A DNA stretch of 64,000 nt from JADJPL01 sp964607915. GTDB taxonomy: Bacteria; Bacteroidota; Bacteroidia; Chitinophagales; Saprospiraceae. The notes under the pieces are model-generated. The model was not told the DNA's origin, did not search any database, and was given only the letters and a program-made list of their open reading frames with translations. Positions 7,016 to 16,525 of the stretch are shown here, one piece after another; the stretch's first letter is position 1; every line of letters starts with the position of its first letter. The DNA is taken from positions 24,297 to 88,296 of the forward strand of contig CAZSMU010000001.1 of NCBI GenBank assembly GCA_964607915.1. The letters are read 5' to 3'. The position numbers and the translations under genes are program-made.

Positions 7016-8740
7016 TCAAAAATTGCTGTTGACCGCGAACTTGACCCCGCTGAAAGCAGGCTCGAGCCGGCAAATACCCCCGGTACAAACCACTCCTTCC
7101 ACCTGCTTGACATAACTCAGCATGAAGGTGTTGGTTTTTATGCGGTAGAATATATCGGCGCGCGGGAAGTGCAGCGCGAGCTTCCGCCCCCGGGCGTCGG
7201 TAGGGCTGTTGCGCCCGGGACCAATATTGTACATATCCGACAGACTAAAGGTCCAGGAGGGCGCGATGCTGAACTCGGCGAGGGCAAATAACCAGTCGCC
7301 GTAATCCTGCCGGGCCGTACCGCTGGCATCGCGGCCCATTTTCATAAACTGGGCTTCTGCCCGCCAGGAGTGGCGTTCATCTATCTTGTATTGAAACTCC
7401 GCGAAAGGCGTCACAGTGCGCACCCTGCCGGCACCGGGCTTGAATTCAAAAATTTCCTGGTTGTAGTCCTGGTGTTGCACACCGGCGATGGCGTTGGCCC
7501 TCCGGCCTATCTTCCGCTGGAGCTCGAAAAAGGCTTCCCGGTAGAGAAGCTCCTGGTCGAGTCGGGCGATATGCGAAGCGTTCAGGTTGATTCGCCAGGA
7601 TTTGCCAATGCCGGCCCGGACATCGGCCTGGAAGGCAAGCTCGCCCTGCTCTTGAGTGGCGGCATTGTACCGACTGGTCAGGCGATAGGTGTTGACCCTT
7701 GACATAGGCGGCAAGAAGTGAATCATCCCGCGGTTGAGCTGCTCCTGGGGCCGGGTGCGAAAACTGAAGCGCTCGGTGCGCTTGGCTTCCAGGGTCAGGC
7801 CGAGGTTTTTTACCGAGTAGCTCAACGTCGTGTACAATACAGAACCGGGCTTATTTACAAAGCGATCGCCTGTAACCGTGTCCCCGTTCAGCACACTGCG
7901 CGCAAAGGGATCATTGATGGCCTCCCGGGTTTTGTAAGCCGTTTCGACATACCAGGAAAAGTCGCCAGCGCTGAAGGTATTGAAAAAGGTGAACGCGTAG
8001 GCGTTGTATTTGGGTACGAAGGCATCTTTTGAGCTGTAGGTGTTGAGCGTGGCTACCAGACTGTTCATAGACAAATCGTCGAGGGTACGGGCGACTATGC
8101 CAATGCCGGGCGCGCTGGTCCACCAAAAACGGTCCGAGCCGGAGCTCAGGAACCCGTCCAGAGCGATACCCCGGATAGCAGAGCGGTAGGTATCGAACTG
8201 TTGCTTCTGCCGTCCGGCAAAGGCGCGAATCTGCCATTCCGGCGTCAGGGCATAGCTCAGTTTCAGTCCGACAAGGGCATTGTCTATGAGTTGGGGACGC
8301 TCTTCGTAGGCGCGGAATACAATACCGCTGCCCACCTGGTCGTAGATATACCCGGCCTGTATGGCCAACCGATCTACGGTTTTCCGGACAAACCAGTTGC
8401 CTATGCCCTGACCGGAGTAGGAGTCGGTCGGGTTGAGGAGGTTGGACTGGTTGAACACATCAAAGCGAAAGCCAAAATCAAACCCCCAATTGCTGTAGTT
8501 GAGGTTTAGCCAGGACTCGGTACCGAACAACTGGCGGTCGTACTGCGGGGTGTTGGCAGCCCCAATCAGGGTGTCGCGCATAAAAAAGTTGGCGTTGGCT
8601 TGTAAGTTGCCGGAGAGCTGACCCGACTGGCCCGGTACCGCAGGCGCCTGGGCCTGGGAAGGAATACCAAAGAATATCCCAAACAGCGTTAAATAGAGGC
8701 GAACTTTGCCCCTATATTTCGGGTTTTCAGGAAAATCCAT
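7016..8740 (-). CDS. DUF6029-family outer-membrane protein
   Basis: Predicted outer-membrane beta-barrel of unknown function, 574 residues. A signal sequence lies after a basic N-terminus (VRLYLTLFGIFFGIPSQAQA). The rest is rich in alternating aromatic strands, with WLNLNYSNWGFDFGFRFDVF and AGYIYDQVGSGIVFRAYEER, as in DUF6029 proteins of Bacteroidota. It is followed closely by the Omp28-like gene and divergent, across 43 bp, from a TlpA-like gene; this trio recurs in the phylum as far as I recall. The C-terminus VKFAVNSNF ends in Phe, consistent with barrel insertion. Confidence 0.8.
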   Translation of the reverse strand: MDFPENPKYRGKVRLYLTLFGIFFGIPSQAQAPAVPGQSGQLSGNLQANANFFMRDTLIGAANTPQYDRQLFGTESWLNLNYSNWGFDFGFRFDVFNQSNLLNPTDSYSGQGIGNWFVRKTVDRLAIQAGYIYDQVGSGIVFRAYEERPQLIDNALVGLKLSYALTPEWQIRAFAGRQKQQFDTYRSAIRGIALDGFLSSGSDRFWWTSAPGIGIVARTLDDLSMNSLVATLNTYSSKDAFVPKYNAYAFTFFNTFSAGDFSWYVETAYKTREAINDPFARSVLNGDTVTGDRFVNKPGSVLYTTLSYSVKNLGLTLEAKRTERFSFRTRPQEQLNRGMIHFLPPMSRVNTYRLTSRYNAATQEQGELAFQADVRAGIGKSWRINLNASHIARLDQELLYREAFFELQRKIGRRANAIAGVQHQDYNQEIFEFKPGAGRVRTVTPFAEFQYKIDERHSWRAEAQFMKMGRDASGTARQDYGDWLFALAEFSIAPSWTFSLSDMYNIGPGRNSPTDARGRKLALHFPRADIFYRIKTNTFMLSYVKQVEGVVCTGGICRLEPAFSGVKFAVNSNF

Positions 8741-8783
8741 ACGTTGTGCTTCTTTTAAACGAAACTAAGGAATCTAAAGGACT

Positions 8784-9278
8784 ATGAAATCATTTCCATT
8801 CATTTTCTCCCTGTTTTTACTGTCTGGCGTCGCACTGCACGCCCAAAAGACCCTGCCGGACCTCACCTTGAAGACTCTGGAAGGAAAACCGGTGCGCATC
8901 CTGGAGTATGCGTCCCGGCACCAGGTGACGGTGTTGAGTTTCTGGGCAACCTGGTGCGCTCCCTGCAAACGCGAACTGGATGCCATGACGGAATTACACC
9001 CCTCCTGGACGGCCAAATACGATGTGCAGGTCCTCGCCATTACCGTGGACGATCAGCGGCAACTCCCGAAAGCCAAACCCATGGCCAACGCACAAGGATG
9101 GCCGTTCGCCCTGCTGAGCGATGCGGCAGGCCAGTTGAAGAACGCGCTGAATTTTCAGGCTATCCCGCATACCGTACTGGTCAATCAAAAAGGGGAAATT
9201 CTGTATGAGCACACGGGGTACGTACCCGGTGACGAGTTGGAGCTGGAGAAGAAGATTGCGCGGTTCGGCGCTAAGTAA
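8784..9278 (+). CDS. TlpA-like thiol-disulfide oxidoreductase
   Basis: Periplasmic thioredoxin-fold reductant, 164 residues. Signal peptide FPFIFSLFLLSGVALHAQ, then the TlpA/ResA pattern DLTLKTLEGKPVRI, the active site FWATWCAPCKRELDAM (CAPC) near residue 55, and the cis-Pro region AIPHTVLVNQKGEILY. A good Shine-Dalgarno-like AAAGGA precedes the ATG. It diverges from the DUF6029-Omp28 pair, whose second member also has CxxC, so a common electron or disulfide function is plausible but unproven. Confidence 0.92.
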   Translation: MKSFPFIFSLFLLSGVALHAQKTLPDLTLKTLEGKPVRILEYASRHQVTVLSFWATWCAPCKRELDAMTELHPSWTAKYDVQVLAITVDDQRQLPKAKPMANAQGWPFALLSDAAGQLKNALNFQAIPHTVLVNQKGEILYEHTGYVPGDELELEKKIARFGAK

Positions 9279-9286
9279 GCCGTTGT

Positions 9287-11170
9287 TTAGCCGGCGAGTT
9301 CTGCCAGTTCCATCCAGCGCAATTCTTTCTCAGCGATTGCGTCGCTGAGTTGCTGGAGTTCCTTAGAGAGGGAAATGATGCGGTCGGGAGTCAGGTCACT
9401 GGCATTGAATTGTTCGGAGACCTGGGTTTTCTTTTCTTCGAGCCGCTGAATTTCCTTTTCGATGCGGTTCATCTCCTTGCGCTGTTCGAAGTTGAGCCCT
9501 GGCTTTCCGGTCTCTCTTGTGGGTTGGCTCTCTTTGAGTTTTTGCTGTTCCGAGCGTTCCTGTCGGCGTTGCTCGCGGTCGCGTTCCTTTTGCAGTTCGC
9601 GGTACTCCGTATAATCGCCGTTGAAATCGCGGATTTGGCCTTTTCCTTCGAATACGAAGAGGTGGTCCACAATTTTATCCATGAAAAAGCGGTCGTGGGT
9701 TACGATGAGTACGCAGCCGGGGAACTCGAGGAGGAATTCTTCGAGAACGTTCAGGGTGAGGATATCGAGGTCGTTGGTAGGCTCGTCGAGGATGAGGAAA
9801 TTGGGGTTGCGCATGAGAATAGTGAGCAGGTAGAGGCGGCGTTTTTCGCCCCCGCTCAGTTGGGACACGTACACCTGCTGTTGTTTGCGGCTGAACAGGA
9901 AGCGTTCCAGCATTTGCGCGGCGGAGAGTTTGAGGCCTTTTTCCAGGGGGATGTACTCCGCGATGTCCTGTATGACGTCAATGACCCGTTTATCTTCCTG
10001 TAGTTGTATCCCGTCTTGTCGGTAATATCCAAAGACTGTATTGCCGCCGATGACGACCTTGCCGGCGTCGGGCCTCAGTTGTTGGGTGATGAGGTGGAGA
10101 AAGGACGTCTTGCCCACTCCGTTTGGGCCTACGATGCCCACCCGTTCGTTGGGTTTGAACTTGTAGGAGAAGGTGTCCACGAGTACTTTATCGCCGTAGC
10201 GTTTAGAGACGTCGTGGAGTTCCAGCACTTTTTTGCCGAGGCGCTGGCCTTTGATATCAATTTGGATTTCTTTATCCGTAGAGGCTCCGGCTACTTTATC
10301 CTTCAGCTCGTAGAAGCCGTCCACGCGGGATTTAGCTTTGGTAGTACGCGCCTGGGGCATGCGGTTTACCCAATCCAGTTCCTTTTTGAGCAGTTTGCGG
10401 TCTTTATCGAGTTCGATTTCCTCATTTTCCATGCGTACGGCCTTTTTCTCCAGGAAGGCCGTATAGTTGCCGGAATATCGGTACAGCTTGCCCCGGTCGA
10501 GTTCTACGATGGTATCGCAGACGCGGTCGAGGAAGTAGCGGTCGTGGGTGACCATGAGGAGGGTGAATTGGGGGTTGTGCAAGTACTCTTCCAGCCACTC
10601 GATCATATCGAGGTCGAGGTGGTTGGTCGGTTCGTCGAGGATGACGAATTCCGGGTCGTGGAGGATGAGGCGCACCAGGGCGAGGCGCTTTTTTTGGCCG
10701 CCCGACAAAGCGCGTACCGGCTGCTGGAAGTCCGTGATGCGGAAGCGGTGCAGGAGTTCTTTTACCCGGGCCTCGAAGCCCCAGGCCTGCAGGCTGTCCA
10801 TAGCAGCCATAGCGGCTTGCAGTTCCCCCTGGTTTTCGCTTGCCAGCAGCAGTGCGTTTTCGTAGCGTTTGATGGCTTGTACGAGCGGCGTATCCGAGTC
10901 TAAAGCAGCTTCGAGGGCGGTGTGGTGCGCATAGAATTCCGGATCCTGGTCCAGGAAGGCAATGCGCGCATTCCGGTGGAGGAATACGCGCGACGACTCG
11001 CCTTCAGAACGTTCGACTCCGGCGGCGATGCGCAGCAAGGTGGACTTTCCGGAGCCGTTTTTGGCTACGAGGGCCACCTTCTGACCTTTGTTGATTTGCA
11101 GGGTTATCTGGTCGAAGAGGACCTTTTCCCCATACATTTTGGAGACTTGCTCCAGTGAGAGGTAGTTCAT
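9287..11170 (-). CDS. ABC-F family ATPase (Uup-like)
   Basis: Soluble ABC-F protein acting on ribosomes or translation, 627 residues, with no membrane domain. Two ATPase cassettes are present. The first has Walker A KNGSGKST (~39), signature LSGGQKKRLAL and Walker B FVILDEPTNHLDLD. The second has Walker A GPNGVGKTS (~345), LSGGEKRRLYL and FLILDEPTNDLDIL. A charged linker joins them, and a C-terminal coiled coil (~540-620) resembles Uup. Five bases separate it from the upstream protease gene, so the two are probably one transcript. Confidence 0.93.
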   Translation of the reverse strand: MNYLSLEQVSKMYGEKVLFDQITLQINKGQKVALVAKNGSGKSTLLRIAAGVERSEGESSRVFLHRNARIAFLDQDPEFYAHHTALEAALDSDTPLVQAIKRYENALLLASENQGELQAAMAAMDSLQAWGFEARVKELLHRFRITDFQQPVRALSGGQKKRLALVRLILHDPEFVILDEPTNHLDLDMIEWLEEYLHNPQFTLLMVTHDRYFLDRVCDTIVELDRGKLYRYSGNYTAFLEKKAVRMENEEIELDKDRKLLKKELDWVNRMPQARTTKAKSRVDGFYELKDKVAGASTDKEIQIDIKGQRLGKKVLELHDVSKRYGDKVLVDTFSYKFKPNERVGIVGPNGVGKTSFLHLITQQLRPDAGKVVIGGNTVFGYYRQDGIQLQEDKRVIDVIQDIAEYIPLEKGLKLSAAQMLERFLFSRKQQQVYVSQLSGGEKRRLYLLTILMRNPNFLILDEPTNDLDILTLNVLEEFLLEFPGCVLIVTHDRFFMDKIVDHLFVFEGKGQIRDFNGDYTEYRELQKERDREQRRQERSEQQKLKESQPTRETGKPGLNFEQRKEMNRIEKEIQRLEEKKTQVSEQFNASDLTPDRIISLSKELQQLSDAIAEKELRWMELAELAG

Positions 11171-11175
11171 ACCGT

Positions 11176-13287
11176 TTATTGCCGGGTCATATCCTGTAGG
11201 ATATGGATAGTTTCCCGGATATATACGTCTTTGGCGACGGATTTGATGAATTCGGTACTGCGCGCTTTGGCGGATTCGTCGGCTTCGAGGGCTGGCAGGT
11301 CAACGGCCAGGTGCCGTACATTTTTGATAGCATCCTTGGGAAAAAAGTCTTTGTAGGCTTCGCCCTCTTTTTCGCGGGCGGCTTCGAGAGAGCGGTATTC
11401 GTCGAGTTGGAGGGAAATGACCGAGGCGTCGCGTATAGCTTTGATGCGCTGGGCATTTTGGGCCACTTTCTGGAACACGGGGTCTTTTTCTATACGGCTT
11501 TTGCTGCGGCGCTTCAGGTCTTCCATGTTTTTGATGCGGAAGGTATTCTGGGAATACGCTACCGACGGGATTTGGGTCCATGCCAGGGGGTGGTCTTCCT
11601 GGCGTTCGCCGACTTCGGAGAGTTGGAACTCGTCGGGCAGAACGATATCGGGGGCAACGCCCTTGAGCTGTGTGGAGCCGCCATTGACCCGGTAGAATTT
11701 CTGGGTCGTGATTTTCACTTCGCCAAGCGGCTGTATTTCCGGGTTGTCGGGGATGCCATTGTCCAGGTTGAAGAAGCGCTGGACAGTGCCTTTTCCATAG
11801 GTCGTACTGCCGACGATGACGGCGCGTCCATAGTCTTGCAGGGCGGCGGCGAGGATTTCAGAGGCGGAGGCGCTGAGGTTGTTGACCATGACCACGAGGG
11901 GGCCGCCGTACTGCACCCGCTTGTCTGTGTCGCGCAGGATCTCCGGTTGGGAATCCCGGGACTTGACCTGTACGATGGGACCACTTTCGATGAAGTAGCC
12001 TGTCATGCGCTGGACATCGCGCAGGGAACCTCCTCCGTTGTTGCGTAGGTCCAGGATAATCCCGGCTACATTTTCCGCATTGAGTTTTTCGAGTTCTACG
12101 GCTACGTCTTTGGCACAGAAACGGCCGTTGGGATCGTTGAAGTCGGCATAGAAACTAGGCAGGTAGAGGTATCCTATGCGGGCCCCATCGTTGCCGTCAA
12201 GGAGGAGTGAACGCGCGTAGGTATCTTCGATTTGTACCACTTCGCGCACGATTTGGATAGTTTTGGTACTCCCGTCCACTTTTTTGATGTACAGACGCAC
12301 GAGGGTACCTTTTTTGCCCCGGATCAGCTGCACCACGTCGTTGACGACCATACCGCTGATATCCTGCCATTCGCCATCGGTGCCCTGGGCGACTTTCATA
12401 ATCAAATCATTTTCCTGGAGTTCTTTTCCTTTCCAGGCCGGGCCACCGACGACGATGGAAGCTACGCGGGTATAATCCCCCTGGGTTTGGAGGGTAGCGC
12501 CGATCCCTTCCAGTCTGCCGGAGAACCGAATATCGAAATTCTGCTTTTCAACAGGGGCAAAGAAGTTGGTATGGGGGTCGAACATCGCCGCTATGGCATT
12601 CAGGTATTCACCAAAGCGGTCGGAGCGTTTGACTTTGAAGAGCCGCTCGTAGTACTCGTCGTAATTTTTGAGGGTTGCCTCGCGGGACTCTTTTTCCAGT
12701 TCCGCGATCGTTTTTTTAGGGATTTCTGCATTATCGCCGGAATCTTTCTCCTGCGATTTGACCTTGTCTAACAGGCGGTCCAAGGTCTCGTACTTGAGGT
12801 ATTTGCGCCAAAGATCTTTCAATTCGGCGTCGTTCCGGGCGAACGGGCGTTTTTCCGGATCTATCTCAAACTGTTCGCGCGTAGTGAAATCGAAGGGTTG
12901 GGCCAGGATTTCCCGGTAGTAGCCCTGGGTTTTGGTGAGGGAGGCATTCAACATGCCATAGGAATCTTCAAAAAACTGCACAGTGCCACCTCTGATCTGG
13001 TCGTCGAGTTGGGCTTCCTGTGCGGAGAGTTTCTTGAGGTCTTCCTGGGTGAAGAAGCGGTGATATCCATCCATATCCTCTAAATAGTAGGTATAGAGGC
13101 TGCGGGAGAACGCATCGTCGAGGTTTTTGGGGCTGAAGTGAAGTTGGTCTATAAATGCCATCATGGTCTTGAGCAGCACGTTTTCCTTGGGTTCTTCTGC
13201 GCTGGACCGGGACCGGTAGGGGTAGAACCCTGCCAGTAAGGTGACGGCGATGATCAGGGGGAAGACATAGATTCCGCGCAATTTCAT
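11176..13287 (-). CDS. prc: C-terminal processing (Tsp/Prc) protease
   Basis: Periplasmic serine protease cleaving C-terminal tails, about 703 residues. I choose the ATG at 13287 (MKLRGIYVFPLIIAVTLLAG), which places a signal anchor at the very N-terminus; the frame also allows 13311. In order it has an N-terminal helical domain, a PDZ domain (~230-320, with FSGRLEGIGATLQTQGDY), and the S41 catalytic core with the Ser in NLSASASEILAAAL (~470) and the Lys in TYGKGTVQRF (~497), followed by a DUF3340-like C-terminal region. The length fits Prc rather than the shorter CtpA type. Confidence 0.9.
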   Translation of the reverse strand: MKLRGIYVFPLIIAVTLLAGFYPYRSRSSAEEPKENVLLKTMMAFIDQLHFSPKNLDDAFSRSLYTYYLEDMDGYHRFFTQEDLKKLSAQEAQLDDQIRGGTVQFFEDSYGMLNASLTKTQGYYREILAQPFDFTTREQFEIDPEKRPFARNDAELKDLWRKYLKYETLDRLLDKVKSQEKDSGDNAEIPKKTIAELEKESREATLKNYDEYYERLFKVKRSDRFGEYLNAIAAMFDPHTNFFAPVEKQNFDIRFSGRLEGIGATLQTQGDYTRVASIVVGGPAWKGKELQENDLIMKVAQGTDGEWQDISGMVVNDVVQLIRGKKGTLVRLYIKKVDGSTKTIQIVREVVQIEDTYARSLLLDGNDGARIGYLYLPSFYADFNDPNGRFCAKDVAVELEKLNAENVAGIILDLRNNGGGSLRDVQRMTGYFIESGPIVQVKSRDSQPEILRDTDKRVQYGGPLVVMVNNLSASASEILAAALQDYGRAVIVGSTTYGKGTVQRFFNLDNGIPDNPEIQPLGEVKITTQKFYRVNGGSTQLKGVAPDIVLPDEFQLSEVGERQEDHPLAWTQIPSVAYSQNTFRIKNMEDLKRRSKSRIEKDPVFQKVAQNAQRIKAIRDASVISLQLDEYRSLEAAREKEGEAYKDFFPKDAIKNVRHLAVDLPALEADESAKARSTEFIKSVAKDVYIRETIHILQDMTRQ

Positions 13288-13425
13288 GATGTCTTTGTTT
13301 TGAGTGTGCAAGAAAACTTTGTTATCGGGTGTTTTTCCATACTATGAAACGGCATCCTTGTGGAAGTAGTTTCTATACAGAACAGATATTAGACGGGAAA
13401 GTAATAAAAACAGTTGTACGAATAA

Positions 13426-13482
13426 ACGCCTTGGCATGAACTTGTTTTCAAAAATAGTGAAAACAAGTTCGTGCCAAGGCGT
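13426..13482. terminator. Long hairpin in hppA 3' region
   Basis: 25-nt arms, ACGCCTTGGCATGAACTTGT... against its complement, with one mismatch and a 7-nt loop. It lies between the hppA stop and the prc start, without a clear U-tract, so it may stabilise or process RNA rather than end transcription. The rest of 13288-13674 holds this hairpin, a long-form intergenic repeat, and nothing else recognised. Confidence 0.55.
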
Positions 13483-13510
13483 GTGTGCTGTACATATATA
13501 TCCTGGATAT

Positions 13511-13670
13511 ACTTGTTGCGAGGGGTCAGCGAGATGGGAAAAAAGAGTCATTTTCTTTCCACGCGAAGGCTTTTTGTGGGAGTATAGCCCGGCTATATGA
13601 CCACGAAAAGGCGCAGGGTGGGAAGAAAGGGGCCTTTTTGACCCTTGATGATCCCCCTCGCAACAAGTCT
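13511..13670. repeat. TTGTTGCGAG-family repeat, complete long form
   Basis: 160-bp element with inverted ends ACTTGTTGCGAGGGG and CCCCCTCGCAACAAGTCT. Internal features shared with other long copies: AAAAAAGAGTC, CGAAGGCTTTTT, GAGTATAGCC, TATGACC, GGGCCTTTTTGACCC. A nested palindrome (AAGGCTTTTTGTGG ... CCACGAAAAGGC, centre TATAGCCCGGCTATA) forms its core. It ends 4 bp before the hppA stop codon. Confidence 0.88.
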
Positions 13671-13674
13671 ACTA

Positions 13675-15834
13675 TTACAGGAAGGGGGCGATGACGACCG
13701 CTACGATAGACATCAGTTTGAGGAGGATGTTGAGCGAGGGGCCGGACGTATCCTTGAACGGATCGCCCACGGTGTCGCCCACCACTGCTGCCTTGTGCGG
13801 ATCGGAGCCTTTATAATAGGTATTGCCCTGGATATCCACGCCGCCCTCGAACATTTTCTTGGCGTTGTCCCAGGCGCCGCCAGCATTAGACTGGAAGATA
13901 GCCATGAGTACTCCGGTAGCCGTTACGCCGGCCAGGAGGCCGCCGAGCATTTCCGCGCCGCCCAGGAAGCCGATGAGCACCGGGGAGACGACAGCGAGCA
14001 GCCCGGGTACTACCATCTGCTTGATAGCTGCTTTTGTGGAAATTTCCACGCATTTGCCGTACTCAGCCTTGCCTTCTGCCTGGTGGAAGACATCCTGGTC
14101 TTCTTGCGGCCAGGTATGGAACTCCGCTTCTCCGTGTTTGTGCATCAGCTCCAGGGCGCGGGTCAATTCCGGGATGGTGCGGAACTGGCGGCGCACTTCC
14201 TGGATCATGTCCATAGCGGCACGACCGACGGCGTTCATGGCCATGGAAGAGAACAGGAAGGGTAGCATGGAGCCGATAAGCAGACCGCCCATCACGATAG
14301 GGTCGGCCACGTCAATGGACTCCAGTCCGGCAGTGGTCATAAACGCAGCGAAAAGAGCCAGAGCGGTCAGTGCGGCAGAGCCAATGGCGAAGCCTTTCCC
14401 GATGGCGGCAGTCGTATTGCCCACAGCGTCGAGTTTGTCGGTGCGCTCGCGCACTTCTTTGGGCAGTTCTGCCATTTCGGCGATACCGCCGGCGTTATCG
14501 GATACTGGTCCGTAGGCATCCACAGCGAGTTGGATACCGGTATTGGAAAGCATGCCCACGGCAGCGATAGCGATCCCGTAAAGGCCAGCATAGTAGTGCG
14601 CGCCGATGATAGCGATGACCAGGATTAGGATGGGGATTGCCGTGGACTGCATGCCCACGCCGAGGCCGGCGATGATATTGGTAGCAGAGCCGGTCAAGGA
14701 GTTATCCACGATAGATTTCACCGGTCTGGTGCCGGTGCCGGTGTAGAACTCCGTGATGATTCCGATGGCGAGGCCTGAAAGCAAGCCGAAGATGACTGCA
14801 AAGAACACGCCATTTGCCGTGTAGACTGTACCCGAAACGACCCAGCTCGCAGGCAGCATCCACTGTACGATGACCCAGGTGAGGGCAAGCATAATGGCCG
14901 AAGAAAGGAATTCGCCCCGGTTGAGCGCCTTTTGAGGATCTCCACCTTCCTTCACCCGCACGAAGAAGGTGCCGAGGATGGAGGTCAGGATACCGACGCC
15001 AGACAGGAACAAGGGCAACAGAACGGCATTGAGGCCGCCAAAGCTATTCGTAAGGTCGAAACCCGGCATGCCTACGAACGTCGCGCCCAGGACCATGGTA
15101 CCGATGATCGAACCCACGTAGGATTCAAAAAGGTCGGCGCCCATACCGGCTACGTCGCCTACGTTATCGCCCACGTTATCGGCGATAGTTGCCGGGTTGA
15201 GCGGGTGATCCTCGGGAATGCCGGCTTCGACTTTGCCCACCAGGTCGGCGCCTACATCGGCTGCTTTGGTGTAAATGCCACCGCCCACGCGCGCGAACAA
15301 CGCAATAGATGAGGCACCAAAAGAAAACCCGGTAATGACATTGACAATCTTGTCAATGCCCCAGCCCAGGTTGGAATAGAATAGGTACAATACCCCGAGG
15401 CCCAGTACTCCGAGGCCAACTACGCCCATGCCCATGACCGAGCCGCCCGCGAAGGCGATTTCGAGTGCTTTGCCCAGGCTGGTGCGGGCTGCGTTTGTGG
15501 TGCGCACATTGGCTTTGGTAGCCACGCGCATACCGATGACCCCTGCTATGGCGGAACAACCTGCGCCTACCAGAAAGGAAAGGGCAATCAGAGGAGAGGA
15601 ATTTTCTGAATTCGCAGTTGCCGCAAGTACGACGGCTACAACCGCTGCGAAAATGGCAATGCGGCTGTATTCTGCTCTGAGGAAGGCCATGGCGCCTTCT
15701 GCAATGGCTTTTGCGATGTTCTCCATGCGCGCGGTGCCCACCTCCTGGCGGCTGACCCAGGCCGATTTCCAAAAAGTGTAGAGCAGGCCGAAAACGCCGA
15801 AGATGGGGATTAAATACGTGATAGTCTGACCCAT
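13675..15834 (-). CDS. hppA: Membrane-bound ion-pumping pyrophosphatase
   Basis: Hydrolyses pyrophosphate to pump H+ and/or Na+ across the inner membrane. I use the ATG at 15834 ([20 protein letters not shown]), giving 719 residues, normal for the family. The open frame to 16032 runs back through a promoter and a repeat, so it is not coding. About 15-16 hydrophobic helices are present. Catalytic motifs [19 protein letters not shown] and [18 protein letters not shown] are intact. The [10 protein letters not shown] segment has Ala where K+-independent enzymes have Lys, suggesting the K+-dependent subgroup. H+ versus Na+ specificity cannot be read with confidence. Confidence 0.95.
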   Translation of the reverse strand: MGQTITYLIPIFGVFGLLYTFWKSAWVSRQEVGTARMENIAKAIAEGAMAFLRAEYSRIAIFAAVVAVVLAATANSENSSPLIALSFLVGAGCSAIAGVIGMRVATKANVRTTNAARTSLGKALEIAFAGGSVMGMGVVGLGVLGLGVLYLFYSNLGWGIDKIVNVITGFSFGASSIALFARVGGGIYTKAADVGADLVGKVEAGIPEDHPLNPATIADNVGDNVGDVAGMGADLFESYVGSIIGTMVLGATFVGMPGFDLTNSFGGLNAVLLPLFLSGVGILTSILGTFFVRVKEGGDPQKALNRGEFLSSAIMLALTWVIVQWMLPASWVVSGTVYTANGVFFAVIFGLLSGLAIGIITEFYTGTGTRPVKSIVDNSLTGSATNIIAGLGVGMQSTAIPILILVIAIIGAHYYAGLYGIAIAAVGMLSNTGIQLAVDAYGPVSDNAGGIAEMAELPKEVRERTDKLDAVGNTTAAIGKGFAIGSAALTALALFAAFMTTAGLESIDVADPIVMGGLLIGSMLPFLFSSMAMNAVGRAAMDMIQEVRRQFRTIPELTRALELMHKHGEAEFHTWPQEDQDVFHQAEGKAEYGKCVEISTKAAIKQMVVPGLLAVVSPVLIGFLGGAEMLGGLLAGVTATGVLMAIFQSNAGGAWDNAKKMFEGGVDIQGNTYYKGSDPHKAAVVGDTVGDPFKDTSGPSLNILLKLMSIVAVVIAPFL

Positions 15835-15910
15835 GTTCAAATTCGATTTGTAAAAGGATAACGAATAGACGGGAACGCCGGCATCAGGCCGTGCTGTTTT
15901 TTCCGACGTG

Positions 15911-15940
15911 CAAAAGTAAAGAATTTCCGGGATTGTCAAA
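15911..15940 (-). promoter_or_regulatory. hppA promoter, Bacteroidota consensus
   Basis: Minus strand reads TTTG (15940-15937), 18 bp, TACTTTTG (15918-15911), a full match to TTTG-N-TAnnTTTG. It lies about 77 bp before the hppA ATG. The -33 TTTG directly abuts an intergenic repeat starting at 15941. Confidence 0.75.
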
Positions 15941-15990
15941 AGACTTGTTGCGAGGGGATTCATCGCGAATTCAAAAAGAGCCTCAAAAGG
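15941..15990. repeat. TTGTTGCGAG-family repeat, short/partial
   Basis: AGACTTGTTGCGAGGGGATT, then CATCGCGAATTCAAAAAGAGCC, matches the left half of the copy at 44703. The right inverted end is not clear. It sits immediately upstream of the hppA -33 element. Confidence 0.75.
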
Positions 15991-16104
15991 AAACTGCGAT
16001 TCCCAACGTGTACCAATTAACGACAATAACAACCCGAAAAAAGAAAAAAAAACGCCAATTATCGAAAAGGTATAGGTAATTCCAGAGATATACTTAATTT
16101 TACG

Positions 16105-16279
16105 CCACTGAAGAGAAAAACAACTAAGCGCAGTTAAAAATATAAAACCCGCTAAACCTTCTATCAGGAAACGGGTTTATAAGAGTACCTCAATTGCCAC
16201 TCGGCAATTGTCAGGGGTTTTGGGAATAGGAATTTTTGCTGTCTGGCCGCTATTTAGTAGCGCCAGGCAGTTTTTTTTT
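16105..16279 (+). ncRNA. Candidate unannotated small RNA
   Basis: In a 910-bp stretch without a credible gene (15835-16744), the plus strand carries three consecutive hairpins: AAACCCG/CGGGTTT (16145-16178, with an inner CCT/AGG stem), CAATTGCC/GGCAATTG (16191-16210), and a textbook intrinsic terminator (16239-16279). The nearest plus-strand coding gene upstream ends at 9278, so the terminator is best explained by a local non-coding transcript. A weak -7-like TAATTTTA lies just upstream, so the 5' end is approximate. I do not recognise a known RNA family. From 16280 to 16574 I see only a minor stem (GGCGAG/CTCGCC, ~16297-16325) and a short palindrome. Confidence 0.45.
16239..16279 (+). terminator. 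Strong intrinsic terminator of the candidate sRNA
   Basis: Stem CTGTCTGGCCGCTA pairing with TAGCGCCAGGCAG (13 pairs, one bulged C, one G-U), loop TTTAG, followed by nine T residues at 16271-16279. Confidence 0.85.
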
Positions 16280-16525
16280 ACCTATTGTCAAACCTGGCGA
16301 GGGGAAAAACCTTCGGTTCTCGCCTTCGGCCAAATAAAGACCAGGCTTTTTGTGAGAAACCGCCTGCTCTGCCTGCATCGCCAGCAACGCCTTCTCCCAA
16401 GAAGCCTTTCCAGGATAAGAAAGAATTTCCCACCCCCCAACTACATACGACAGGTATTTCTATAAAATGTTTGGCACGATTCGCAGATTTATTGCATATT
16501 TAAACCGAAAATACCGAAAATTGTC

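Noticed and set aside
13485..13694. Small ORF across the long repeat
   Set aside because: Coding potential comes from repeat sequence; similar frames in other copies are not aligned to real genes.
15835..16032. 66-codon N-terminal extension of the pyrophosphatase frame
   Set aside because: Runs through a consensus promoter and a repeat element; the family begins at [10 protein letters not shown].
16297..16325. Second RNA structure (GGCGAG/CTCGCC stem) after the sRNA terminator
   Set aside because: Single short stem without promoter or terminator of its own; insufficient support.
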